DNA of 5,845 nt from Clostridia bacterium (GTDB lineage Bacteria > Bacillota > Clostridia > Oscillospirales > CAG-272): the NCBI GenBank assembly GCA_017452215.1, contig JAFTMU010000252.1:1-5845 (forward strand), written 5' to 3'. A model generated the notes under the pieces. That model was not told the origin of the DNA. It saw only the letters and a list, made by a program, of their open reading frames with translations, and searched no databases. The position numbers and the translations under genes are program-made. Positions 1-5,845 of the stretch are shown here, one piece after another. Within the stretch, counting starts at the first letter, position 1. Each line of letters starts with the position of its first letter.

Positions 1-1067
1 AGATTTCCTTCCTGCCTTATGCATCCGCTTACAGCTACGACGATTATTATAAGAATACATCCGCTGCGGTAGGAACCGCACAAGGAAACGGCGTAATCAA
101 GCTCGAGGCAGAGAGCACCACCAATACCTCTACCAACGTGGTCTATCCTATCGAGGACCGTACCTCTCCCTTGACCTCTCCCTGTGATACGGGCAGAACC
201 CTGCTGAACACCATCGGTACAAGCAAATGGGCAACTGCGGGACAATGGGTAGAGTATTCCTTCTCTGTGGATACTCCCGGTTGGTACGATATCTACGCTC
301 GCTTCAAGCAGAGCTACCTTGACGGTATGTACGTCAGCCGTTCCTTACAGATCTTTACCTATGATCAAAACTTCGTGCAGTACGACGAGGCTTCCTATCT
401 TGCAAAGTTCAAAAAGGCAGCAGGCTACTATAACGGCTTGCCGTTTGCCGAGGCAGCGGGATGGAGATTCGATTACAGCACCGATTGGCAGGTCACTAAG
501 CTGACCGATGGCGCTGATGATTATCAGATCTATTTCCAAAAGGGTGTGATCTACACCATTCGTCTGGAGGTTACTCTGGGAACGATGAGCGATCAGGTCC
601 GCAAGATCGAAGGCGTTTTGGAATTGCTCAACAGCTGTTATCTGGATATCATTCAGTTGACAGGAACCGCCCCCGACGATTACCGTGATTACAGCTTCTA
701 CCGTATGCTCCCCAAGACCATGGAGAACATGATCGTCGGTAAGAACACCCTCAAGGAGATCTCCGATATGCTCCGCAACACTGCGGGCGTTGCTTCCACC
801 TATACGGGTGTTTGCGACAAGCTGGTTGATCTTTTGGAGAGAATGGTTTCCGACGGCGGCTCGCCCATCGCAAAGAATCTGGATACCTTTAAGAGCTACG
901 TGGGCTCCTTGGGTACCTTCCTGACCGATGCGAAGACGCAGCCCCTGCAATTGGATTACCTTTCTATTCAACCCTCTACCGAGGGAGCACCTGCTGCATC
1001 CGCAAACTTCTTCCAATCTCTGTGGCATGAGATCATGAGCTTCATTCAAAGTTTCTTACGTGACTAA
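1..1067 (+). CDS. N-terminal half of the binding protein: CBM6/CBM35-like domain plus helical linker (5' partial)
   Basis: The frame is open from the first full codon (position 3), so the true start lies upstream; the GTG at 138 is only an internal valine. The domain opens with LEAE (102-113), like the first strand of CBM6/35 modules. It then shows GQWVEYSFSV followed by GWYDIYARF (about 240-305), the classic 'G-WVEY-V-G-Y---R' pattern of those modules. It closes with a TIRLEVTLG strand (about 555-584) and LDIIQLTG (about 642-665), which resembles the usual final strand. About 120 mostly helical residues follow (700-1064), including SLGTFLTDAKTQPLQLDYLSI, ending FLRD before the TAA. The likely role is to bind glycan at the cell surface next to the transport-binding domain. 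Ligand and anchoring cannot be read because the N-terminus is missing. If the stop is real, this product is a glycan-binding fragment without a transport domain. Confidence 0.75.
   Translation, partial: ISFLPYASAYSYDDYYKNTSAAVGTAQGNGVIKLEAESTTNTSTNVVYPIEDRTSPLTSPCDTGRTLLNTIGTSKWATAGQWVEYSFSVDTPGWYDIYARFKQSYLDGMYVSRSLQIFTYDQNFVQYDEASYLAKFKKAAGYYNGLPFAEAAGWRFDYSTDWQVTKLTDGADDYQIYFQKGVIYTIRLEVTLGTMSDQVRKIEGVLELLNSCYLDIIQLTGTAPDDYRDYSFYRMLPKTMENMIVGKNTLKEISDMLRNTAGVASTYTGVCDKLVDLLERMVSDGGSPIAKNLDTFKSYVGSLGTFLTDAKTQPLQLDYLSIQPSTEGAPAASANFFQSLWHEIMSFIQSFLRD
1065..1067 (+). other. In-frame TAA stop inside the binding-protein frame
   Basis: The codons around it read Phe-Leu-Arg-Asp-TAA-Asn-Arg-Ile-Val-Asp. 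The downstream frame carries solute-binding-domain sequence from about 1113. Between 1068 and 1274 there is no ATG, GTG or TTG in this phase and no Shine-Dalgarno-like site. The first possible start, TTG at 1275, lies inside the conserved GPDVYLGLD stretch and would delete the first strands of the domain. TAA also ends both permease genes, so it is an ordinary stop in this organism and code reassignment is unlikely. One substitution (TAC or TAT to TAA) explains it. Confidence 0.9.
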
Positions 1068-2708
1068 AACAGAATTGTTGACACCGAGCAAAACACCGAA
1101 AATACCAATAGCGTCACCGTCTGGGTTCCTTACGGACGTGACCAGGCAAACGTTATTCGTAACCTTTCCACTAACGGCTTTACGCAGGATTACGGCGTTT
1201 CAGTTGACCTGAAGCTTGTTGCAGGCGGAACGCTTCTGCCTTCCATCCTTGCAGGCATCGGTCCCGATGTTTATTTGGGATTGGATCAGGCGTCTGTTAT
1301 CAACTATGCGATTCGTGGCGCTCTGGCTGAATTGGAGGAAATGGATGGCTGCCTTGAGATCATGGACGAGGAGACCTCCCCCATCTTCAACGCAGCAGCG
1401 ATTACCGTATTGAAGATTGCCGACGCCGACGGCGACGAGCACTACTACGGACTCCCCGAGACCCAGGGCTTCTCCATGATGTTCGTTCGTTTGGATATCC
1501 TGGCAGATCTGGATATCGAAATCCCCCAAACCTGGGACGATCTTTACAATGCGCAAACCATTCTCCAATCCAATAACATGATGATCGGTGTTACCACTGA
1601 CTACAAGTACTTCCTCTATCAGATGGGCGGCGACCTGTGGGCAGACGGCGGAATGCGCATCAACTTGGATTCCGAGGTTGGCTTGACGGCATTCAACAAG
1701 ATGTGTGATATGTTCACGCAGTATTCCTTCCCCTACTCCTACGATGCGGCAAACCGCTTCCGTACGGGTGAAATGCCGATCATTCTTTCCAACTACACCG
1801 GTCTTTATAATCAATTGAAGGTATTTGCAACCGAGCTTGACGGCTGCTGGTCCTTCGTTCCCGTTCCCGGTATCAAGCAGGCAGACGGTACCATCAATAA
1901 CGACTCCATTTCCGCTGTTTCCGCCGTCGTTATGATTGAGGCGAGCAAGAACAAGGAGTCTGCATGGAAGTACATGCGTTGGTACACGGGTGCTGAGTGC
2001 CAAGAGGATTACGCAAACGAGATGGTTGCCATCATCGGTGATTCCGCAAAGCACAACACTGCAAACCGTGAAGCGCTGATCAGTATGCCTTGGACCTACG
2101 ATGAATACCTCGAGGTCAGCAAGCAGTTCGAAAATCTGGCATCCGTCAATAACTACCCCGGTTACTATTTCATTGACCGCTATACCAACTTCGCATTCCT
2201 GTCCGCTTACAACGAGGGCGCAGATCCCAGTACCGAGATCCTGTCTTACATCAACACGATCAACACCGAGATCACCCGTAAGCGTCAAGAGTTCGGCTTG
2301 GAGACCCTGGAGCTTGGACAAAAGCTTTCCGAAAAGAGATTCCACCAAGCAAGTACGGCAATGCAAGCATTGCAGCAGAAGTATAACGCAAACAGCAAAT
2401 ATACCGACGCCATCAATCTGGCAAAATACGGTATTGCAAATGAAAAGATCGTTCAGCTGAGAGAAGCTGCCAAGAAACTTGATGAGCTGTTGGCAGAAAG
2501 CTGGGACGGCAAGACCATGACGGTCCCCAAGGTCAACGGCGAGACCATCACGGTTCCTACCTATTATAATAATGTCGGCAAACAGACAATGGAAGAAAAG
2601 AGCGACGGATCGGGCGGATACTCGATCGACAGCCTGAACGAATTGCAGCTGGTGTTCTTTATTTCCGAGGCATTGAAGGATGCAGCCGATGCGCTTGCGT
2701 CTTATTGA
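1068..2708 (+). CDS. C-terminal half: ABC sugar-transporter extracellular solute-binding domain with C-terminal extension
   Basis: This is the periplasmic-binding-protein fold of a carbohydrate ABC importer (SBP_bac_1/8, MalE/UgpB type), expected outside the membrane. Visible marks are VTVWVPYGRDQA near the beginning (1116-1148), LAGIGPDVYLGLD (1248-1286), YYGLPETQGFSMMF (about 1443-1487), PQTWDDLY (1524-1547), NRFRTGEMPII (1752-1784), the ligand-site-like GCWSFVPVPGI (about 1842-1874), the AWKYMRWYTG stretch (about 1959-1991) and RKRQEFGL (2277-2300). The last is where, from memory, many relatives end. About 135 more residues follow: a charged helical part, then a short repeat TMTVP/TITVP (2514-2528 and 2544-2558), then a helical tail ending DAADALASY. 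The piece has no signal peptide and no start in frame before TTG 1275, so it is not a free-standing gene. It was almost certainly one protein with the half before the TAA. It is followed after 32 bases by its permease. Confidence 0.82.
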   Translation, partial: NRIVDTEQNTENTNSVTVWVPYGRDQANVIRNLSTNGFTQDYGVSVDLKLVAGGTLLPSILAGIGPDVYLGLDQASVINYAIRGALAELEEMDGCLEIMDEETSPIFNAAAITVLKIADADGDEHYYGLPETQGFSMMFVRLDILADLDIEIPQTWDDLYNAQTILQSNNMMIGVTTDYKYFLYQMGGDLWADGGMRINLDSEVGLTAFNKMCDMFTQYSFPYSYDAANRFRTGEMPIILSNYTGLYNQLKVFATELDGCWSFVPVPGIKQADGTINNDSISAVSAVVMIEASKNKESAWKYMRWYTGAECQEDYANEMVAIIGDSAKHNTANREALISMPWTYDEYLEVSKQFENLASVNNYPGYYFIDRYTNFAFLSAYNEGADPSTEILSYINTINTEITRKRQEFGLETLELGQKLSEKRFHQASTAMQALQQKYNANSKYTDAINLAKYGIANEKIVQLREAAKKLDELLAESWDGKTMTVPKVNGETITVPTYYNNVGKQTMEEKSDGSGGYSIDSLNELQLVFFISEALKDAADALASY

Positions 2709-2726
2709 CCTGCAAAAAATCTATGT

Positions 2727-2733
2727 GAGGAGA
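2727..2733 (+). promoter_or_regulatory. Ribosome binding site of the first permease
   Basis: GAGGAGA precedes ATG 2741, with 8 bases between the GGAG core and the start. It decides for ATG 2741 over the ATG at 2733, which overlaps this site and is in another phase. Confidence 0.85.
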
Positions 2734-2740
2734 TGAGTAT

Positions 2741-3688
2741 ATGTCAAAAAAACCAACAGGACAAAAGGCTGTTGCCAGAAAAGACATGACCTACCGTCAA
2801 TGGATTTGGAAAGAAATGAAGCGCAACAAGGTTGCATACCTCTTAATTGCACCGTACGTTCTCATTTTCACGCTTTTCACCATTGTTCCCGTCGTTCTTT
2901 CTCTCGTAATCAGCTTTACCAACTTTAATATGCTCCAATGGCCCGATTTTGTGGGCTTGGATAACTTCATCAATCTGTTTTTTGCAGACGATATCTTCTT
3001 GATTGCGTGTAAGAATACACTGATCTTTGCAGCTATCGTAGGACCTGCGTCCTATTTGATGTCTTTCCTGGTAGCTTGGTTCATCAACGAGCTTCCTCCC
3101 CGAATCCGTTCCATCATCACCTTGATCTTCTATGCGCCCTCCATTTCGGGACAGGTGTATATGATCTGGGGTACCTTGTTCTCCGCCGATTCTTACGGTT
3201 GGATCAACGCAACCCTGATGGAATTCGGTATGATCACCGACCCGATCACGTGGTTCCAGGATGCAAACTACGTTATGCCCCTGTGTATCGTCGTTGCTCT
3301 TTGGACCTCCTTGGGTCACGCATTCCTGTCCTTTATCGCAGGCTTGCAGGGCGTTGACCGCTCCCTCTATGAGGCAGGCGCCGTTGACGGTGTCAAAAAC
3401 CGTTGGCAGGAGCTGTGGTACATCACCCTTCCCAGTATGCGTCCTCAGCTGATGTTCGGTGCAGTCATGGCAATCACCAACTCCTTCGGCTTTGGAGGCG
3501 TCGTTACCGCACTTTGCGGATTCCCCTCGGTCGACTATGCGGCGCATACCATTATGCACCACTTGGAGGACTACGGTGGATCCCGTTACGAAATCGGTTA
3601 TTCTTCGGCAATCGCAGTCGTGCTGTTTGCAGTCATGGTCGGCTCGAATATGCTTGTCAAGAAACTTCTCTCAAAGGTAGGTTCATAA
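2741..3688 (+). CDS. Sugar ABC transporter permease, CUT1 family, MalF/LacF/UgpA type
   Basis: Integral membrane subunit that forms half of the translocation channel of a carbohydrate importer (binding-protein-dependent transport inner-membrane domain, MetI-like). The 315 residues match the usual length of this subunit. A basic cytosolic N-terminus (1-30) is followed by about six membrane segments near residues 31-58, 88-113, 122-144, 177-200, 235-258 and 285-306. The EAA loop that docks on the ATPase is at 211-231: EAGAVDG, then ITLP. WPDFVGLDNF (67-76) after the first helix is typical of the MalF-like partner. The gene starts 32 bases after the binding-protein gene and ends one base before the second permease, so the three are surely co-transcribed. 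Substrate cannot be read from a permease; an oligosaccharide is likely. I see no defect in the gene. Confidence 0.95.
   Translation: MSKKPTGQKAVARKDMTYRQWIWKEMKRNKVAYLLIAPYVLIFTLFTIVPVVLSLVISFTNFNMLQWPDFVGLDNFINLFFADDIFLIACKNTLIFAAIVGPASYLMSFLVAWFINELPPRIRSIITLIFYAPSISGQVYMIWGTLFSADSYGWINATLMEFGMITDPITWFQDANYVMPLCIVVALWTSLGHAFLSFIAGLQGVDRSLYEAGAVDGVKNRWQELWYITLPSMRPQLMFGAVMAITNSFGFGGVVTALCGFPSVDYAAHTIMHHLEDYGGSRYEIGYSSAIAVVLFAVMVGSNMLVKKLLSKVGS
3673..3681 (+). promoter_or_regulatory. Ribosome binding site of the second permease, inside the end of the first
   Basis: AAAGGTAGG lies in the last codons of the upstream permease, 8 bases before ATG 3690. The stop (3686-3688) and next start are one base apart, which suggests translational coupling and equal amounts of the two channel subunits. 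Confidence 0.6.
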
Positions 3689-3689
3689 T

Positions 3690-4562
3690 ATGGCAAAGTT
3701 AAGAACAAGAAAACACAGAGTCGTATTATCCCGTTCCACGGGAGGAGATGCAGGAATTACCTTTGTCCTGACCATTCTCGGAATCTTTATGTTCCTTCCC
3801 ATGGTTTACGTTATTTCACAGTCGCTTAAGCCCTTGGATGAGCTTTGGATGTATCCTCCGAGATTCATCGTGCAAAACCCCACGTTCAACAACTTCCGTG
3901 ACCTGTTCACCTTGATGAACGACTCCTGGGTACCGTTCTCCCGTTACATTTTCAATACGGTATTCACCTCGGTCATGGGAACCTTCGGGCACTTGTTCAT
4001 CGCTTCAATGTGTGCATATGCATTGGCAAAGATCAAGTTCCCGGGCGGAAAGACCATTTTTACCACCATTCAAACGTCACTGATGTTCCACTCCACGGTT
4101 ACTGCTATCACCAGCTTTATGCTGATGAGTGCATTCAAGATGATCGATACCTATTGGGCGATCATCGTTCCAGCATGGGGATACACTCTCGGCTTGTACC
4201 TGATGAAGCAGTTTATGGATACCAACGTACCCGATACCGTTTTGGAGAGTGCAAGATTGGACGGTGCCAGCGAGATCCGAACCTATTGGACCATCGCAAT
4301 GCCTATGGTTAAGCCTGCGTGGCTGACCCTGATCATCTATTCGTTCCAATCCCTGTGGAACTCAGGATCATCTATTTACATCTATTCCGAGCAGCTCAAA
4401 TCGTTCAACTATGCAATCGGTCAGATCACCGCAGGCGGAATCAAGCGTGCAGGTGCTTCGGCTGCGGCAACCGTGTTGATGATGATGGTTCCGATTCTGG
4501 TATTTGTCGTCACGCAGTCCAACATTATTGAAACGATGGGCTCCAGCGGTATGAAGGATTAA
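3690..4562 (+). CDS. Carbohydrate ABC transporter permease, CUT1 family, MalG/LacG/UgpE type
   Basis: Second channel subunit, partner of the permease just upstream. The 290 residues are normal for this family. A basic N-terminus (LRTRKHR) is followed by about six membrane segments near 22-45, 87-112, 124-147, 154-173, 208-225 and 258-277. SLKPLDELWMYPPRF (45-59) after the first helix is typical of MalG-like subunits. The EAA loop is at 186-205: ESARLDGAS, then the IAMP end, with PMVKPA following. ALAKIKFPGGK (111-121) between membrane segments is also typical. No ATP-binding subunit follows; in Bacillota such operons commonly rely on a shared MsmK/UgpC-like ATPase encoded elsewhere. The start at ATG 3690 is fixed by the one-base gap and the upstream AAAGGTAGG. 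Confidence 0.95.
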   Translation: MAKLRTRKHRVVLSRSTGGDAGITFVLTILGIFMFLPMVYVISQSLKPLDELWMYPPRFIVQNPTFNNFRDLFTLMNDSWVPFSRYIFNTVFTSVMGTFGHLFIASMCAYALAKIKFPGGKTIFTTIQTSLMFHSTVTAITSFMLMSAFKMIDTYWAIIVPAWGYTLGLYLMKQFMDTNVPDTVLESARLDGASEIRTYWTIAMPMVKPAWLTLIIYSFQSLWNSGSSIYIYSEQLKSFNYAIGQITAGGIKRAGASAAATVLMMMVPILVFVVTQSNIIETMGSSGMKD

Positions 4563-4567
4563 GGAGG
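4561..4567 (+). promoter_or_regulatory. Strong ribosome binding site overlapping the permease stop codon
   Basis: AAGGAGG is a near-perfect Shine-Dalgarno sequence 5 bases before ATG 4573. Its first two bases belong to the TAA stop of the second permease (4560-4562). This fixes the start of the NHL-repeat gene and ties it to the same transcript. Confidence 0.9.
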
Positions 4568-4572
4568 ACAGT

Positions 4573-5845
4573 ATGAAAAAGATTATTTCCATATTACTGG
4601 TCGTATTGTCTTTCTGTATGATCATTCCGATGCTTGCAGTCAGCGCATCTGCAGCCTCTGCGTACCAGACCTACACCTATTCCATCGAGGGCAAGGCGCT
4701 CTATTCTCCCGATGCGTACGCTCCCGAGAACGCATGGACCTCTGTGGATATGGGCTTGAAGGTTCCTCTTGACGAGCCGAAGGATCTGGTTACCGATGAG
4801 GACGGGAACGTCTATATTGCCGATCCCAAAAACAACCGTATCGTTGTTTTGAATGAGCACTACGAGTATGTGACGGAGATCCACTCTTTCGTCAATGCCT
4901 CGGGTAATACCAACACTCTCTCGGGACCCGAGGGTGTGTTTGCCAGCCCCTCCTCTTTGTGGGTATGCGATACCAAGAACGGTCGCTTGGTCGAGTTCGA
5001 TCGCAGCGATTACAGCTTTATTCGTGTTATCAACGCCCCCGAGAGCCAGCTGTTGGAGGCAGATATCAGCTATCAGCCTACCGCAATGGCAGTTGACCAA
5101 TACGGCAGAATCTACGTAGTATCTACGGGCTTCTATCAGGGTATTATCGTGCTGGATAGCGAAGGTGGCTTTGTCGGCTTTATCGGAGCGCAGGCGGTTA
5201 CCATTTCCGCATGGGAGCTTCTGTGGAGAAACTTCCAAACGGAAGAACAAAAAAAGCAGTATTCGCAAACCCTTCCCGTTACCTATAATAACGTCACCAT
5301 TACGTCCGATGGCTTCATTTATGCAACCATCAAGCTGGAGGCCGAGGGTGAGGCCTCCATGCAAGGAGCGATCAGCAGCAAATCCAAGGCGGGCTCGGAT
5401 ATGCCTGTTAAGCTGCTCAACCCCGCAGGCGACGAGATCATGCGCCGTAACGGCTTCTGGCCTCCCGCAGGCGAAATTGATATCTTTACCCCGAATCTTG
5501 ATCCCGATGCAGACAAGAATTTGCAGGGCGTATCCCGTATCGTCGACGTAGCAGCAGGTCCCGAAAAGACCTGGTCCATCATCGATGATAAGCGCCAAAA
5601 GATCTACACCTACGATTTCAACGGCAACCTTTTGTTTGCATTTGGTGACCGTGGAGATATGCTGGGTAGTATTTACTCTGTAAAGGCGATCACCTATCAG
5701 GGTGACAAGATGCTTGTTTTGGATTCCGAGCTGAACGCTATCATCGTGTATGACCGTACCGAGTACGGAGACATGCTGATCGAAGCGATCGCAGCAGAGA
5801 ACTCCTTGGACTTCACCTATGCAATCGAATGCTGGGAGAGGGTCC
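4573..5845 (+). CDS. Secreted NHL-repeat beta-propeller protein, probably with C-terminal TPR region (3' partial)
   Basis: The 424 visible codons run open to the window end. Residues 1-30 form a clear signal peptide: KK, a hydrophobic core (4-22), then SASAASA with likely cleavage at about 28-30. Six blades of an NHL-like propeller can be seen, each with a 'G-(I/V)Y(I/V)(A/V)D-----RI-V-D' style core: about 68-95 (PKDLVTDEDGNVYIAD), 118-144, 168-196, 240-253, 322-348 and 370-395. A longer insertion sits at about 254-320 and includes NGFWPPAGEIDIF. TEYGDMLIEAIAAENSLDFTYAIECWERV at the very end (397-424, read in pieces) resembles the entry into a TPR repeat. From memory, proteins like this sit beside CUT1 transporters in Bacillota and end in TPRs and a membrane domain; those parts would lie beyond this window. 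It acts outside the membrane. No enzymatic residues can be assigned, and 'gluconolactonase-like' would be an overcall. A partner or sensor role for the transporter is inferred. Confidence 0.85.
   Translation, partial: MKKIISILLVVLSFCMIIPMLAVSASAASAYQTYTYSIEGKALYSPDAYAPENAWTSVDMGLKVPLDEPKDLVTDEDGNVYIADPKNNRIVVLNEHYEYVTEIHSFVNASGNTNTLSGPEGVFASPSSLWVCDTKNGRLVEFDRSDYSFIRVINAPESQLLEADISYQPTAMAVDQYGRIYVVSTGFYQGIIVLDSEGGFVGFIGAQAVTISAWELLWRNFQTEEQKKQYSQTLPVTYNNVTITSDGFIYATIKLEAEGEASMQGAISSKSKAGSDMPVKLLNPAGDEIMRRNGFWPPAGEIDIFTPNLDPDADKNLQGVSRIVDVAAGPEKTWSIIDDKRQKIYTYDFNGNLLFAFGDRGDMLGSIYSVKAITYQGDKMLVLDSELNAIIVYDRTEYGDMLIEAIAAENSLDFTYAIECWERV
5336..5359 (+). repeat. Perfect 8-bp inverted repeat with 8-base loop, inside the NHL gene
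   Basis: TGGAGGCC (5336-5343) and GGCCTCCA (5352-5359) flank GAGGGTGA. It could form a GC-rich hairpin in the mRNA. It lies in codons for Leu-Glu-Ala-Glu-Gly-Glu-Ala-Ser in the propeller insertion. No T tract follows, so it is not an intrinsic terminator. Chance is a reasonable explanation. Confidence 0.4.

Larger units (their letters stand above)
1..2708 (+). pseudogene. Large modular sugar-ABC extracellular solute-binding protein, 5' partial, interrupted by one in-frame TAA
   Basis: From position 3 to the TGA at 2706-2708 the phase is continuous (901 codons) apart from one TAA at 1065-1067. Order of parts: CBM6/35-like jelly roll (about codons 31-221), helical linker (about 233-354), solute-binding domain (about 371-766), C-terminal extension (767-901). 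No frameshift is needed to join the halves; base and codon use look the same on both sides. Ordinary sugar-binding proteins of this class have about 420-550 residues, so this one is unusually large even without its missing N-terminus. Homologues as I remember them continue from the linker straight into the binding domain with a Tyr-Asn after the Asp that precedes the stop, so the TAA most likely replaces TAC or TAT. It could be a true nonsense mutation, a polymorphism or a sequence error. The two halves are described separately. Confidence 0.72.

Noticed and set aside
657..662. A second TTGACA hexamer inside the binding-protein gene
   Set aside because: The bases at the proper spacing do not resemble TATAAT, and nothing starts downstream.
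345..1049. Minus-strand open frame opposite the carbohydrate-binding half (234 codons), and a similar one at 2843-3562
   Set aside because: Both are codon-aligned shadows ending at sense TTA codons, without ribosome binding sites or family features.
1065..1067. Reassigned stop codon or programmed readthrough
   Set aside because: Both permease genes end in TAA, so it is a working stop here. UAA reassignment is not known to me in bacteria of this type, and no pyrrolysine or selenocysteine explanation applies to TAA.
1078..1083. Perfect TTGACA (-35-like) just after the in-frame stop, which might drive the downstream half
   Set aside because: No acceptable -10 hexamer lies 16-19 bases further (AAATAC, AATACC, ATACCA, TACCAA), and no start codon with a ribosome binding site follows. 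It arises from the codons Ile-Val-Asp-Thr.
1422..1440. Acidic DADGDE stretch resembling a calcium-binding loop
   Set aside because: It is a single short motif in what is probably a turn before the conserved YGLPE stretch, with no flanking helices or repeat partner as in EF-hands or dockerins.
1200..2366. Long minus-strand open frame opposite the solute-binding domain (388 codons)
   Set aside because: It is codon-aligned with the sense gene, and its stop is simply the sense TCA at 1200. Such frames stay open because the sense gene rarely uses TTA, CTA or TCA. Its translation has no recognisable domain.
2733..2740. ATG at 2733 as start of a short peptide or alternative start of the first permease
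   Set aside because: It lies within the Shine-Dalgarno sequence, in another phase, and has no ribosome binding site of its own.
2709..2740. Possible terminator or promoter between the binding protein and first permease
   Set aside because: Only 32 bases, with no stem, no T tract and no promoter hexamers; it holds just the ribosome binding site.
4594..5598. Long minus-strand open frame opposite the NHL gene (334 codons)
   Set aside because: Same cause: codon-aligned with the sense gene, ended by the sense Leu TTA at 4594. The sense strand has a signal peptide, ribosome binding site and repeats; the antisense frame has none.

Overview
The window holds part of one carbohydrate-uptake operon, with every gene on the + strand and no RNA gene, mobile element or CRISPR array visible. 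The gene families, the strong GAGGAG/AAGGAGG Shine-Dalgarno sites and the roughly even base composition suggest a bacterium of the Bacillota, most likely an uncultured Clostridia (Oscillospirales-like, possibly gut). That placement is an inference from family resemblance, not from a marker gene.

Layout: (1) Positions 1-2708 form one very long reading frame in a single phase. It enters from before the window. It encodes a carbohydrate-binding-module-like domain (CBM6/CBM35-like jelly roll), a helical linker, an ABC-transporter extracellular solute-binding domain of the sugar (MalE/UgpB) type, and a C-terminal extension of about 135 residues. The frame is broken by one TAA codon at 1065-1067, exactly at the junction between linker and solute-binding domain. 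(2) 2741-3688 and 3690-4562 encode the two six-helix permeases of a CUT1-type sugar ABC importer, each with an EAA loop. (3) 4573 to the window end encodes a secreted protein with a signal peptide and a six-bladed NHL-type beta-propeller; it runs out of the window where a TPR-like segment seems to start.

The genes are tightly packed: gaps of 32, 1 and 10 bases, each start with its own ribosome binding site, and no terminator between them. The expected model is that the surface binding protein captures an oligosaccharide and passes it to the permease pair. The ATPase is not encoded here and is probably a shared MsmK/UgpC-like subunit from elsewhere. The NHL protein is a likely accessory surface or sensor component of unknown role.

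The points most worth a second look are the in-frame TAA, which leaves the solute-binding domain with no plausible start of its own; the modular architecture of the binding protein; and the NHL/TPR protein that travels with the transporter.
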